Counted from the first letter of the stretch, positions 38,971-47,534 are shown. The stretch: 64,000 bases of DNA from Pseudomonas oryzihabitans (GCF_001518815.1 NZ_CP013987.1:2626501-2690500), one strand, 5' to 3'. Program-made: numbers and translations. Notes: generated from the letters alone by a model not told the origin.

Positions 38971-39337
38971 TTCAGCAACATGATTGGCTCCGCTACACCA
39001 GTCATGTCTTACTGACGAACACCCATTTGCGTTATGCAAAACTAAAAAATTATTGCACTGCTGTTTCAAACCACTGATCTTGCAATGCCACGACCTCTCT
39101 ACCAACTCAGGCAGCAGTGCAAAATGGTCCTCTACGCCTTCAACAGAAGGCTCACCGCTACATCTATTAAAAGGCGAGTTAAAGGAAGGTGATGTTGCGA
39201 TAGCCATGGGCGATCCCGAGGGCGTATGAAGTGGCAGGTTAAGCCATCCCAACCTTTGTGCGTTGAAGTTCTTAGCAGACTACGAGCGCTACACTTAATA
39301 CCCGACATCGAATCTTTCCATATGAGGAGTCGCGCTT
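38971..39337. other. A+T-richer intergenic region without a supported gene
   Basis: The 367-bp stretch after the small exported protein keeps its A+T-rich composition up to about 39300. Two open frames cross it (38984-39229 on plus, 38869-39252 on minus), but neither has a ribosome-binding site, a recognisable domain or good codon use. It may be the remains of a transferred segment. Nothing else is visible. Confidence 0.4.
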
Positions 39338-39961
39338 ATGAGAGCTTCCAGCCTGGATCATCTGGTCGTCGTGGCCCCGACGCTTGCCGCAGGCGCGCTG
39401 TACGTCGAAGAACGACTCGGGGTAGCGATGCAGCCAGGCGGCAAGCATCCGCGCATGGGTACCCATAACCTCTTGCTGCGCCTGGGCGACTGCTATCTGG
39501 AGGTCATCGCCCCGGACCCCGACGCTCCGGCGCCGACCAGACCCCGATGGTTTGGCCTGGATGATCTGGAGCCTCGGACTGCCCCCTGCCTGGCGCACTG
39601 GGTCGCGCGGACCCAGCGGCTGGATCGCACGGACGCTAGCCTCACGCAGACCTTCGGCACCATCGAATCGATGAGCAGAGGCACGCTATCCTGGCAGATA
39701 TCGATCCACGCCGATGGGCACTTGCCGCTGGGAGGGATGCTACCCAGCCTGATCGACTGGGGCGACGCCCAGCCTCCCGCCCTGCACCTGATCGACAGGG
39801 GCTGTCGGTTACAGCGGCTGGAGATCGCCCATCCCGATCCCGCTTCGATAAGGCAGCAGCTGGACGCCATCGGATTCTCCGGTCCGATAGCGTGTATGGC
39901 CGCTGCGCACCCTGGCTTGCTGGCTTGTATCGAGACGCCCAACGGACTCAAGACCCTTTGA
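39338..39961 (+). CDS. Glyoxalase-like (VOC fold) domain protein
   Basis: A 207-residue protein of the Glyoxalase_3 group: LDHLVVVAPTLAAGALYVEE and GTHNLLLRLGDCYLEVIAPD form the first VOC half, with His and Glu in places compatible with metal binding; the second half ends with GFSGPIACMAAAHPGLLACI. Usually a cytoplasmic enzyme or binding protein of unknown substrate. It stands alone between the A+T-rich patch and a convergent LysR gene, with GAGG about 12 bases upstream of the start. Specific activity cannot be stated. Confidence 0.78.
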   Translation: MRASSLDHLVVVAPTLAAGALYVEERLGVAMQPGGKHPRMGTHNLLLRLGDCYLEVIAPDPDAPAPTRPRWFGLDDLEPRTAPCLAHWVARTQRLDRTDASLTQTFGTIESMSRGTLSWQISIHADGHLPLGGMLPSLIDWGDAQPPALHLIDRGCRLQRLEIAHPDPASIRQQLDAIGFSGPIACMAAAHPGLLACIETPNGLKTL

Positions 39962-40015
39962 TGTGCGGCCAGCCTTTAGTCATGGCGAGCAAGGCACCTT
40001 GGCCACCCAGCCTGC

Positions 40016-40942
40016 TCAATGGCCAAGCCAGTGGGCCGCTTCTTTCCAGGGCCCCACGGTGACCAGCTCCTCCAGGGTTTCCAGCACGATCTTTTCCCAG
40101 CTCAGGGCCAGGCGGCTGCTGCGGCGTTCCTTGAGCCGCGCCAGGGCCACCGTCGAGCGGATGCCTGGTCGCTCGATCTCGTGGCCGACCAGTTCGCCGC
40201 GGTCGATGTCCTGCTGCACGGCGGCGTGGGCGAGGATCGAATAGCCCTGCCCTGCGGCGACCAGCTTCTTGGTCAGGCCGACACTGTCCACCTCCAGGAT
40301 CACGTTCAGGCGCACCGTGTTCTGCGCTGCCACCTGCTCCACCAGGCGTCTGTTGCTGTGCGGCAGCCCGGGCAGGATCAGCGGCACCTCGCCCAGCGCC
40401 GACAGCCGCTGCGAGCGACTGGCTTCGCCCGGCGGCCCTACCAGCACCATCCGCTCGCTGAACAGCGGCCGCACCTCGAAGGCTTCCAGCAACGGCTGGT
40501 TGTAGACCACGGCCACCTCGATGCGCCCCTGCAGCAGCCACTCCTGCAGCGAGGTGCTCAAGCCCTCCAGGGCATGCAGTGAGGCCTTGGGCCAACGCTG
40601 ACGAAACTTCTGGATCAACTGGGGACCGACCAGCGAACCGATCGCCGGTGGCAGGCCTACCGCCAGGTGGCCCCGCTCCTCCTCGGCACTGCTGCGCACA
40701 TGGTCGGCGGTTTCCTCCAGATACCGCAGCATCACCTCGGCACGCTCTACCAGCCGTGCTCCCGCGGCGGTCAGTTCCACCCCCTTGCCGTGGCGGGTGA
40801 AAAGCTCGACCCCCAGTTGCTCTTCGAGCTTGGCGATCTGCCGGCTGAGCGCGGGTTGAGCGACATAGAGTTCTCGCGCAGCGCGGCTGAAGCCGCCGCA
40901 CTGAGCGACTTTGACGAAGGAGCGAAGCTCGCGAATATCCAT
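40016..40942 (-). CDS. LysR-family transcriptional regulator
   Basis: A 308-residue regulator with N-terminal DNA-binding helix-turn-helix (FVKVAQCGGFSRAARELYVA, QPALSRQIAKLEEQLG) and a LysR effector domain. It is divergent from the dctA gene at 41103 across 160 bases and so most likely controls the whole dctA-to-hydrolase run. The pattern resembles the Nac/cynR-like and tricarballylate-type LysR branches, but the effector is not readable. Confidence 0.9.
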   Translation of the reverse strand: MDIRELRSFVKVAQCGGFSRAARELYVAQPALSRQIAKLEEQLGVELFTRHGKGVELTAAGARLVERAEVMLRYLEETADHVRSSAEEERGHLAVGLPPAIGSLVGPQLIQKFRQRWPKASLHALEGLSTSLQEWLLQGRIEVAVVYNQPLLEAFEVRPLFSERMVLVGPPGEASRSQRLSALGEVPLILPGLPHSNRRLVEQVAAQNTVRLNVILEVDSVGLTKKLVAAGQGYSILAHAAVQQDIDRGELVGHEIERPGIRSTVALARLKERRSSRLALSWEKIVLETLEELVTVGPWKEAAHWLGH

Positions 40943-41102
40943 GGCAACCCCATGCTTTCAAAGCATAGCTTTTGATGAAAATAAGGTTTTTGTCCACCTA
41001 AAGCGACTTATCTATGCTCGCATCAAATAGCTCGTAGGGGGAATTGGCTATCCCTACAGGCCAATCACAAGAACAACGACGCCCGCAGGGCGAGGACACG
41101 CC

Positions 41103-42452
41103 ATGACTCTGTTGAAGAAACTGCACGTGCAGGTGCTGATCGCTCTGGTCGCCGCCATCATCGTCGGCTTCGCCGCCCCGGGTTGGGCGGTCGCGATGAA
41201 GCCGCTGGGCCAGGCATTCATTGCCCTCCTGAAGATGATGCTCGCCCCCATCGTCTTCGTGACCCTGGTCCACGGCCTCACCCATGTCCAGGACATGCGC
41301 AAGCTGGGTCGCCTGGGGATGAAGTCCCTGGCGTACTTCGAGGTGGTCAGCACCGTCGCCATGCTGGTCGGCTTCGTCCTGGTCAATCTCGTGCAGCCCG
41401 GCAACGGCCTGCACGCCACCAACCTCGCCGAATCCACCGCTGCCATCAAGGCGACGTCGAGCGCGGGCGAGATCTCGGTAACCGGCTATCTGCTCAGCCT
41501 CATCCCGCACACCCTGGTCGATGCCTTCGCCAAGGGCGACATCATCCAGGTGCTGCTCATCTCGCTGCTGGCGGGCATCGCCATCAACCGCACCTGTGGC
41601 CCCGAATCCATCGCGGTACGCGCCCTCGACGAAGCCCAGACCATCCTGTTCAAGATGCTCGGCTTCATCATGAAGCTCGCGCCGCTGGGCGCCTTCGGAG
41701 CCATGGCCGCCGCCATCGGCAGTTACGGCGGCGCCACCCTGCTCTATCTGCTCAAGCTGATCGCGGTCTACTACGCCGCCTCGCTGTTCTTCGTCTTCGG
41801 CGTGCTGGGCAGCATCAGCTGGTCGATCGGCCTGCCGTTCATGGCGGTGTTGCGCCTGATCCGCGACGAGATCCTGCTGGTGTTCGGCACCGCCTCCGGC
41901 GAGGTGGCCTTCCCGCGCCTGATCGAGAAACTCAAGCGCAGCGGCTGTGACGAGGTGGTGGTGGGCTTCGTGCTGCCGGCCGGTTACAGCTTCAACCTGG
42001 ATGGCACCGCCATCTACATGGCCATCGCCGTTGGCTTCATCGCCCAGGCCACCGACACCCCCTTCTCGCTCTGGCAGCAACTGGGTTTGCTCGCGGTCCT
42101 GAGCATCACCTCCAAGGGCGGCACCACGGTGGCTGGCGGCGCCTTCATCAAGCTGGCGGCCACCCTGCAGTCGGTGCACGTCCTGCCACTGAGCGGTCTG
42201 GGCCTGCTGTTCGGCATCGATCGCATCATGGCCACCGCCACGGCCTTGACCAACATCGTCGGCAACACCGTCGCGGTGTTCGCCATCGCCCGCTGGGAGG
42301 GCAGCTTCGACCGTGACGCCTTCACCCGCGCCACGGGCAAAACGCCCGGCCGCAGCCTGCTGCGCCCCTCCGCCGCGGCTATCCGAGAAGCCCAGGCAGA
42401 AGCTCAGGCCGAAGCCGTCGCTACCTCCTCCTCTTCCACCCTGCGCTCCTGA
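41103..42452 (+). CDS. dctA: DctA-family dicarboxylate:cation symporter
   Basis: A 449-residue inner-membrane symporter, first gene of the catabolic run. Motifs are FGTASGEVAFPRLIEKLKR (where typical DctA has SSSE-type serines; here T-A-S-G-E), GFVLPAGYSFNLDGTAIYMA, and SKGGTTVAGGAF. The changed hairpin serines and the GGTTVAGG variant suggest a different acid preference from the copy at 16106. The C-terminal tail is rich in Glu/Ala/Ser. Downstream genes follow at 12, 10, 57, 26 and 25 bases or overlap, so a single transcript is likely. Confidence 0.9.
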   Translation: MTLLKKLHVQVLIALVAAIIVGFAAPGWAVAMKPLGQAFIALLKMMLAPIVFVTLVHGLTHVQDMRKLGRLGMKSLAYFEVVSTVAMLVGFVLVNLVQPGNGLHATNLAESTAAIKATSSAGEISVTGYLLSLIPHTLVDAFAKGDIIQVLLISLLAGIAINRTCGPESIAVRALDEAQTILFKMLGFIMKLAPLGAFGAMAAAIGSYGGATLLYLLKLIAVYYAASLFFVFGVLGSISWSIGLPFMAVLRLIRDEILLVFGTASGEVAFPRLIEKLKRSGCDEVVVGFVLPAGYSFNLDGTAIYMAIAVGFIAQATDTPFSLWQQLGLLAVLSITSKGGTTVAGGAFIKLAATLQSVHVLPLSGLGLLFGIDRIMATATALTNIVGNTVAVFAIARWEGSFDRDAFTRATGKTPGRSLLRPSAAAIREAQAEAQAEAVATSSSSTLRS

Positions 42453-42464
42453 CAGGACACCACC

Positions 42465-43025
42465 ATGCATCGTCTCGCCCCCGTCGACCCGCAGCACCTC
42501 AACGCCGCGCAACAGGAGATCTACGACCGCATCGCCAGCGGTCCCCGTAAAGGCGTCCGCGGCCCCCTGGCCATCTGGCTGCACCGCCCGGAACTGGCGG
42601 CCTGCGCCCAGGCCCTGGGCCGCTACTGCCGCTACGACAGCTGCCTGGAACCGCGTCTGTCCGAGCTGGCCATCCTGCTGCTCGGCCGCCACTGGCTCGC
42701 CGAATACGAATGGGCCGCGCACAAACCCTTCGCCCTGGAGGCCGGGCTGGATCCAGACGTCATCGAGGCAATCCGCCTTGGCGAGGAGCCCGCATTCCAG
42801 CGTCGCGATGAGCATCTCGTTTACCGCTTCGTTCGCGAGCTGCACGAGCAGCGCCAGGTGGGCGATGACCTCTACCAGGCCTTCGTCGCCGAGCTGGGCA
42901 ACGACGCGGCGGTCGACTTGGTCGGCATCGCCGGCTACTACACGCTGATTTCCATGACCATCAAGGTGTTCGAGGTTCCGCCACCCGTCGGCGTCGCCCC
43001 CGAATTGCCCGCCACCCTTGCCTGA
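42465..43025 (+). CDS. Carboxymuconolactone decarboxylase-family protein
   Basis: A 186-residue AhpD-fold protein. It contains LSELAILLLGRHWLAEYEWAAHKP-type sequence (the conserved E-W-x-x-H segment) and LIVYRF-like helix residues, but no CxxC pair, so it is not an AhpD peroxidase; it falls in the CMD group that includes 4-carboxymuconolactone decarboxylase and related uncharacterised proteins. Its neighbours (lactonase, amidohydrolase, dehydrogenase) agree with a role on a carboxylated lactone. Exact reaction not known. Confidence 0.8.
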   Translation: MHRLAPVDPQHLNAAQQEIYDRIASGPRKGVRGPLAIWLHRPELAACAQALGRYCRYDSCLEPRLSELAILLLGRHWLAEYEWAAHKPFALEAGLDPDVIEAIRLGEEPAFQRRDEHLVYRFVRELHEQRQVGDDLYQAFVAELGNDAAVDLVGIAGYYTLISMTIKVFEVPPPVGVAPELPATLA

Positions 43026-43035
43026 GGAACCTTTT

Positions 43036-43854
43036 ATGACCGACCAACTTCCCCGCAGTGACCGCCTCCAGGGCAAGGTCGCCATCGTCACCGGTGCCGG
43101 TTGCGTCGCCGCCGGCTGGGGCAACGGCCGAGCGGTGGCCACCCTCTTCGCCCTGGCCGGCGCCAAGGTGTTTGCCGTGGACCGCGACCTCGGCGCGCTC
43201 GAAGAAACCCTGGCGCGCATTCGCGAAGCCGGTGGCGAGGTGACCCCTCATGCCTGCGACGTCACCGACAGCGACGCGGTGGCGGCCATGGTAGAGGCCT
43301 GTCAGGCCACCTATGGCCAGGTCGACATCCTGGTCAACAACGTCGGCGGTTCGGCCGCCGGCGGTGCCGTCGCCCTGGCCGAGGAGCGCTTCGATGCCCA
43401 GATCGCCCTTAATCTCAAGAGCGTCTACCTGACCTGCAAGCACGTCCTGCCACTGATGGAAGCCCAGGGCAGCGGCGCCATCGTCAACACCGCTTCCACC
43501 TCGGGCATTCGCTGGACCGGCTCGGCCCAGGTGGCCTATGCCGCCAGCAAGGCCGGCGTGATTCAGCTTTCACGGGTGACGGCGGTGGAATACGCGCCCA
43601 AGGGCATCCGGGTGAACACCGTGGTGCCCGGCCAGTTGCACACGCCTATGGTCGAAGCGCGCCTGGCCGGCCAGCGTACCGGCGGCGACGTCAGCAAGCT
43701 GCTCGATACGCGCCTGGCGCGCATCCCCCTGGGCTTCATGGGTGATGGCCGCGATACCGCTTTCGCCGCGCTGTACCTGGCCAGCGACGAGGCGCGCTTC
43801 GTCACCGGGACCGAGATCGTGGTCGACGGCGGCATGACCGCGCGCTGCGACTAG
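43036..43854 (+). CDS. Short-chain dehydrogenase/reductase
   Basis: A 272-residue SDR with the cofactor motif in IVTGAGCVAAGWGNGRAVA (a long variant of TGxxxGxG), NNVGGS, Ser in TASTSGIRW and the YxxxK catalytic pair in YAASKAG. The Asp after the second strand (FAVDRD) favours NAD over NADP. The start at 43036 follows GAGGAA; an upstream in-frame TTG at 43018 would overlap the previous gene. The C-terminus ends in VDGGMTARCD, normal for the family. It would oxidise a hydroxyl group of the pathway intermediate. Confidence 0.88.
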   Translation: MTDQLPRSDRLQGKVAIVTGAGCVAAGWGNGRAVATLFALAGAKVFAVDRDLGALEETLARIREAGGEVTPHACDVTDSDAVAAMVEACQATYGQVDILVNNVGGSAAGGAVALAEERFDAQIALNLKSVYLTCKHVLPLMEAQGSGAIVNTASTSGIRWTGSAQVAYAASKAGVIQLSRVTAVEYAPKGIRVNTVVPGQLHTPMVEARLAGQRTGGDVSKLLDTRLARIPLGFMGDGRDTAFAALYLASDEARFVTGTEIVVDGGMTARCD

Positions 43855-43911
43855 TTCGCCCAGGGCGGCGCCGGCCGCCCGGTTCTTTCTTTTCCAACCC
43901 TGGAGCGCCCG

Positions 43912-44853
43912 ATGGCCGATGCCCACGTTCCCCCTACGCGCCGCCGCTTTCTGAAGCAGGCAACCCTTGCCGCTGCCGCCCTGGGGCTGGGCGCCGCCCC
44001 CCTCGTCCAGACCCATGGAGCCACCATGAACGCTTCCCCTGCCCTGACCGGCCTCTGGGATTGTCACACCCATATCTATGGCCCCTGGGCACGCTTTCCC
44101 TTGCCGGCCAACGCCGCCTACACCCCGGCGCCGGCGCCCTTCAGCGAACTGCTGGCCCTGCATCGCCGCCTGGGCATCAGCCACGGCGTACTGGTCCAGG
44201 CCGCACCCTATGGCACCGATCACAGCGCCATCCTGGCCGCCATCGCGGAAAGCGACGGCCACTACCGCGGCGTCGGCCTGATCGACCAGGACACCAGCGA
44301 CGCCCAGCTGCAGGCACTGCACGACGGCGGTCTACGCGGTATCCGCTTCAATCTGATGGGGCACCTGCCGGGCGCCCGCGACCCCCAGCAGCTACGCCGG
44401 CTCGCCGAGCGCGTTGCCCCACTGGGCTGGCACGTGCTCATCCATGGCGAACTGCCCACCCTGCTGCCGTTCCTGGAACAGTGGCGCACCCTGCAGGTGC
44501 CGCTGGTGATCGACCACATGGCCCGCCCCGACCTCACCCAGCCGCTGGACGAGGCAGGCTTTGCCGCGCTGCGCAAGGAACTGCGGCGTCCGGATCGCTG
44601 GATCAAGCTGTCCGGTATCGACCGGGCCATGCAGGGTCAGCCCGGCCCCTGGCCCCAGGCCCTGGATCGCGTGCGGCAACTCCTCGAATGCGCGCCGGAG
44701 CGTGCCCTCTGGGGCAGCGACTGGCCGCACCCGAACATCAAGGGTCCGGTTCCCGACGATGGCCAGCTGCTGGACTTCGTGCTGCAGGTCTGCGACAGCC
44801 GGGCGCTGCAACAGGCCGTGCTGATCGACAACCCGCGTCGGCTATACGCCTAG
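43912..44853 (+). CDS. Tat-exported amidohydrolase-2 family protein (LigI / lactone hydrolase-like)
   Basis: A 313-residue TIM-barrel metal-dependent hydrolase. The N-terminus carries a twin-arginine signal (TRRRFLKQ followed by ATLAAAALGLGAAPL), predicting export of the folded enzyme to the periplasm. Metal and active-site motifs are DCHTHIYG (about residue 48), HGELP, IDHMARPDL and ALWGSDWPHPN, the pattern of 2-pyrone-4,6-dicarboxylate lactonase, 4-sulfomuconolactone hydrolase and D-galactarolactone isomerase. Characterised relatives are cytoplasmic, so the Tat signal is unusual. An in-frame internal ATG (MNASPALTG, about residue 38) would give a cytoplasmic form, but the upstream start is the one with the intact signal sequence. 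Confidence 0.86.
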   Translation: MADAHVPPTRRRFLKQATLAAAALGLGAAPLVQTHGATMNASPALTGLWDCHTHIYGPWARFPLPANAAYTPAPAPFSELLALHRRLGISHGVLVQAAPYGTDHSAILAAIAESDGHYRGVGLIDQDTSDAQLQALHDGGLRGIRFNLMGHLPGARDPQQLRRLAERVAPLGWHVLIHGELPTLLPFLEQWRTLQVPLVIDHMARPDLTQPLDEAGFAALRKELRRPDRWIKLSGIDRAMQGQPGPWPQALDRVRQLLECAPERALWGSDWPHPNIKGPVPDDGQLLDFVLQVCDSRALQQAVLIDNPRRLYA

Positions 44854-44879
44854 CCCACCTGCTTCCCCGAGGAGAGCCC

Positions 44880-45815
44880 ATGGACGCCATCGAATGGCAA
44901 CCGAGTCGCCGGGTACCCGACCCGGCAGTACGCGAACTGGATTCGCGCTTCGCCCAGTACCGTCTGGCCCATGCCAAGGTAGAGCGCCTGGCAACGGGCA
45001 TGCGCTGGGCCGAAGGTCCGGTCTGGTTCGGCGATGGCCGTTACCTGCTGTTCACCGACCTGCCCAACGACCGCATCCTTAGGTGGGACGAAGCCACCGA
45101 AACCCTCGGCGTCTTCCGCCAGCCCGCTCACCAGGCCAACGGCCTGACCCGTGATCGCCAGGGCCGACTGCTGGCCTGCGAGCACGGCGGGCGCCGCATC
45201 ACCCGCACCGAGTACGACGGCAGCCTGACGGTGCTGGCCGACCAATTTGCCGGTAAGCCCCTGAACTCGCCCAACGACATCGTGGTGAAGGGCGACGACA
45301 GCATCTGGTTCACCGATCCGCCCTTCGGCCTGGTCAGCGACTACATGGGGCGCCAGGGCACGGCGGAGTTACCCGGCAATTTGTATCGCCTGGATCCGGA
45401 CGGCCAGCTGCACTGTGTCGCCGAAGACCTCGAAGGCCCCAATGGCCTGGCCTTCTCGCCGGATGAACGCACCCTCTATCTGGTCGAATCTCGCGCACGC
45501 CCGCGCCGGATCGTGGCCTATGACGTCGATGACCAGAACCATCTGACCGGTCGACGCGAACTCATCGATGCCGGCAGTGGGCTACCCGACGGCCTACGTG
45601 TGGACGTGGACGGCAATCTCTGGTGTGGCTGGGGCGCTGCCGAGCCAGGACTGGATGGTGTCCGTGTCTTCGCTCCGGACGGCACCGCCATCGGCCACAT
45701 CGACCTGCCTGAACGCTGCGCCAACCTCTGCTTTGGCGGCCCACGGCGCAATCGCCTGCTGATGGCCTCCACCACCTCGCTCTACGCGCTGTTCGTCAAT
45801 ACCCGCGGCCTGTAG
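44880..45815 (+). CDS. SMP-30/gluconolactonase-family lactonase
   Basis: A 311-residue six-bladed propeller lactonase. Metal-site residues appear in GMRWAEGPVWFGDGRYLLF (Glu), KPLNSPNDIVVKGDDSIWFT (Asn), DLEGPNGLAFSPDERTLY (Asn) and GLPDGLRVDVDGNLWCG (Asp). It has no signal peptide, so it acts in the cytoplasm, unlike the upstream Tat-exported hydrolase. The start at 44880 follows GAGGAGAG. Members hydrolyse sugar-acid lactones to the free acid. Having two different lactone-opening folds in adjacent genes suggests a lactone intermediate on each side of the membrane. Confidence 0.87.
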   Translation: MDAIEWQPSRRVPDPAVRELDSRFAQYRLAHAKVERLATGMRWAEGPVWFGDGRYLLFTDLPNDRILRWDEATETLGVFRQPAHQANGLTRDRQGRLLACEHGGRRITRTEYDGSLTVLADQFAGKPLNSPNDIVVKGDDSIWFTDPPFGLVSDYMGRQGTAELPGNLYRLDPDGQLHCVAEDLEGPNGLAFSPDERTLYLVESRARPRRIVAYDVDDQNHLTGRRELIDAGSGLPDGLRVDVDGNLWCGWGAAEPGLDGVRVFAPDGTAIGHIDLPERCANLCFGGPRRNRLLMASTTSLYALFVNTRGL

Positions 45816-45840
45816 CGGCCGCACCTGCCTGGAAGCCACC

Positions 45841-46638
45841 ATGAAAAAAACAAGATCCGCTTCGCTCCTCGTGACCACCGGCCTGGCCGGTCTGGTGAGC
45901 CTCGCCCCGACCGTCGACGCCGCTGAACTGAAGATCATCGCCAGCGGCGCGCTCAAGGGCGCCATGGCGCAGTTGCAGCCAGCTTATGAGAAGGCCACTG
46001 GCAACACCCTGACCATCGCCTGGGGCCCCTCGATGGGCACTTCACCGGAATCCATTCCTGAACGCATCAAGCACAGGGAACCCATGGACCTGGCCATCAT
46101 GGCCGACGAGACCCTTGCCCTGCTCGGCCCCACGGGCGTCTTCGACATGGCGAGTCGCCGCGAAATCGCCGAATCCCGTATTGGCGTAGGGGTGCCCAAG
46201 GGCCGCGCTCACCCTGATGTGAGCACGGTGGCGGCCTTGCGTACGGCGCTCTTGCAGGCGCCCCGGATCGCCTACTCCCAGGGGGCCAGCGGCGTCTTCG
46301 TGCGAAACGAGCTGTTCCAGCGCCTGGGCATCAGCGAGCAGGTCAAGGGCAAGACGCTCGAGATTCAGGGCAAGGAGCTGGTGGGTACCGCCCTCGCCCG
46401 GGGCGATGCCGACATCGGCATGCAGCAGGTCAGCGAGCTCAAGGTGACTCCTGGCGTCGACTATCTCGGCCCGCTGCCGGAAGAGGTGCAAAAGGTCAGC
46501 CGCTTCTGCGCTGCGATAGCGAGTAACACTCCTCACACTCAGGTCGCCAGCGAATTCGTGGCCTTCCTGGGCAGTCCCGCTGCCCGTCATCTGCTGGTCG
46601 AAAGCGGCCTCGAACCCATCGCTGGAGCTCACCCATGA
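45841..46638 (+). CDS. ModA-like periplasmic protein, Ais paralogue (possible acid isomerase)
   Basis: A 265-residue exported protein (basic start MKKTRSA, hydrophobic core, cleavage near VDAA). It aligns along its length with the Ais-like protein at 13872: PAYEKATG, PSMGTSPESIPERIKHREP, YSQGASGVFVRNELFQR, and ARGDADIGMQQVSELK are shared in order with PAYEKATG, PSMGDTPQAIPNRLARNEP, YSDSASGVYLSRILF and ARGEAQLGFQQLSELK. There are no modB/modC-type genes nearby. By analogy with aconitate isomerase it may isomerise an unsaturated carboxylic acid in the periplasm instead of binding molybdate. Overlaps the next gene by four bases. Confidence 0.72.
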   Translation: MKKTRSASLLVTTGLAGLVSLAPTVDAAELKIIASGALKGAMAQLQPAYEKATGNTLTIAWGPSMGTSPESIPERIKHREPMDLAIMADETLALLGPTGVFDMASRREIAESRIGVGVPKGRAHPDVSTVAALRTALLQAPRIAYSQGASGVFVRNELFQRLGISEQVKGKTLEIQGKELVGTALARGDADIGMQQVSELKVTPGVDYLGPLPEEVQKVSRFCAAIASNTPHTQVASEFVAFLGSPAARHLLVESGLEPIAGAHP

Positions 46639-47534
46639 ATATCCCTGCTTCCCTGCTGTTGGCCGGCTCCCTGACATTGGCCAGTGCCCTGGCCTACGCG
46701 GTACCGGTATCGCCACCTCTGACCCAGACGCTGGTAAAGCACGATAACGTTCAGATCGAGGTCAATGCCCAAGGTAAAGGTCCCGTGATCGTGATGCTGC
46801 CCTCTCTCGGCCGCTCGGGGCGCGACTACGATCAGGTGGCCGCCTACCTGGTCGAGCAGGGTTTCCGCATCGTACGGCCCGAGCCCCGGGGCATAGGCCG
46901 TAGCCGGGGCCCCATGGACAGTCTTTCGGTTCACGACTTCGCCCACGATGTCGCCGCCGTGGTTGAGCACGAACACCAAGGTCCAGTGGTGGTGGTCGGC
47001 CATGCCTGGGGCAACTTCCCGGCGCGGCAGCTCGCGGTGGATCGTCCGGACCTGGTTCGCGGCGTGGTCCTGGCCGCCGCCTCGGCCGGCAAGGTGCCAC
47101 CCGGTTCGACCGAAAAGCCGATCAACGCCGAGATGCGCCAGGCCATCGACGGCGCCGGGGACCCGTCGCTGTCCGAAGCACAGCGCCTGGTCTATCTGCG
47201 CAAGGCCTTCTTCGCCCCGGGCAACGATCCGCGCCTCTGGCTGAATGGCTGGCATGAAGCCACCCACGAAGCCGAATCCCATGCGCGCAACACCACTCCC
47301 GTGGACGACTATTTCGCCGCTGGCAAGGCGCCCATCCTCGACCTCCAGGGTGAGGCCGATGCGGTGGCGCCCCGTCGCTTCTCGGGTGTGCTCAAGAGCA
47401 TGCTGGGTGATCGAGTACAGGTGGAAGTGCTGAAGAACGCCGGCCACGCCATGGCCCCGGAACAGCCTAAGGCCATGGCTGACGCCATCGGTGCCTTTGC
47501 CCGCACCTGCTACGAGCAGCCTCCACACAGTTGA
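46635..47534 (+). CDS. Exported alpha/beta-hydrolase-fold protein with Ala at the nucleophile position
   Basis: A 299-residue protein with a signal peptide (LLLAGSLTLASALAYA). The fold is clear: MLPSLGRSGRDYDQVAAYL, RPEPRGIG, VVVVGHAWGNFPAR, ILDLQGEADAV (acid Asp) and NAGHAMAPEQP (His). The nucleophile elbow reads G-H-A-W-G with Ala124 where Ser, Cys or Asp is expected; a paralogue at 53347 has the same change. It may be a binding protein, a pseudo-enzyme or use other chemistry. It starts inside the end of the Ais-like gene (ATGA), so the two exported proteins are made together. Confidence 0.83.
   Translation: MNIPASLLLAGSLTLASALAYAVPVSPPLTQTLVKHDNVQIEVNAQGKGPVIVMLPSLGRSGRDYDQVAAYLVEQGFRIVRPEPRGIGRSRGPMDSLSVHDFAHDVAAVVEHEHQGPVVVVGHAWGNFPARQLAVDRPDLVRGVVLAAASAGKVPPGSTEKPINAEMRQAIDGAGDPSLSEAQRLVYLRKAFFAPGNDPRLWLNGWHEATHEAESHARNTTPVDDYFAAGKAPILDLQGEADAVAPRRFSGVLKSMLGDRVQVEVLKNAGHAMAPEQPKAMADAIGAFARTCYEQPPHS

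Noticed and set aside
38869-39252. 127-codon minus-strand frame and 81-codon plus-strand frame in the A+T-rich gap
   Set aside because: No start signals, overlap with each other and with the 149-residue gene, no recognisable domain.
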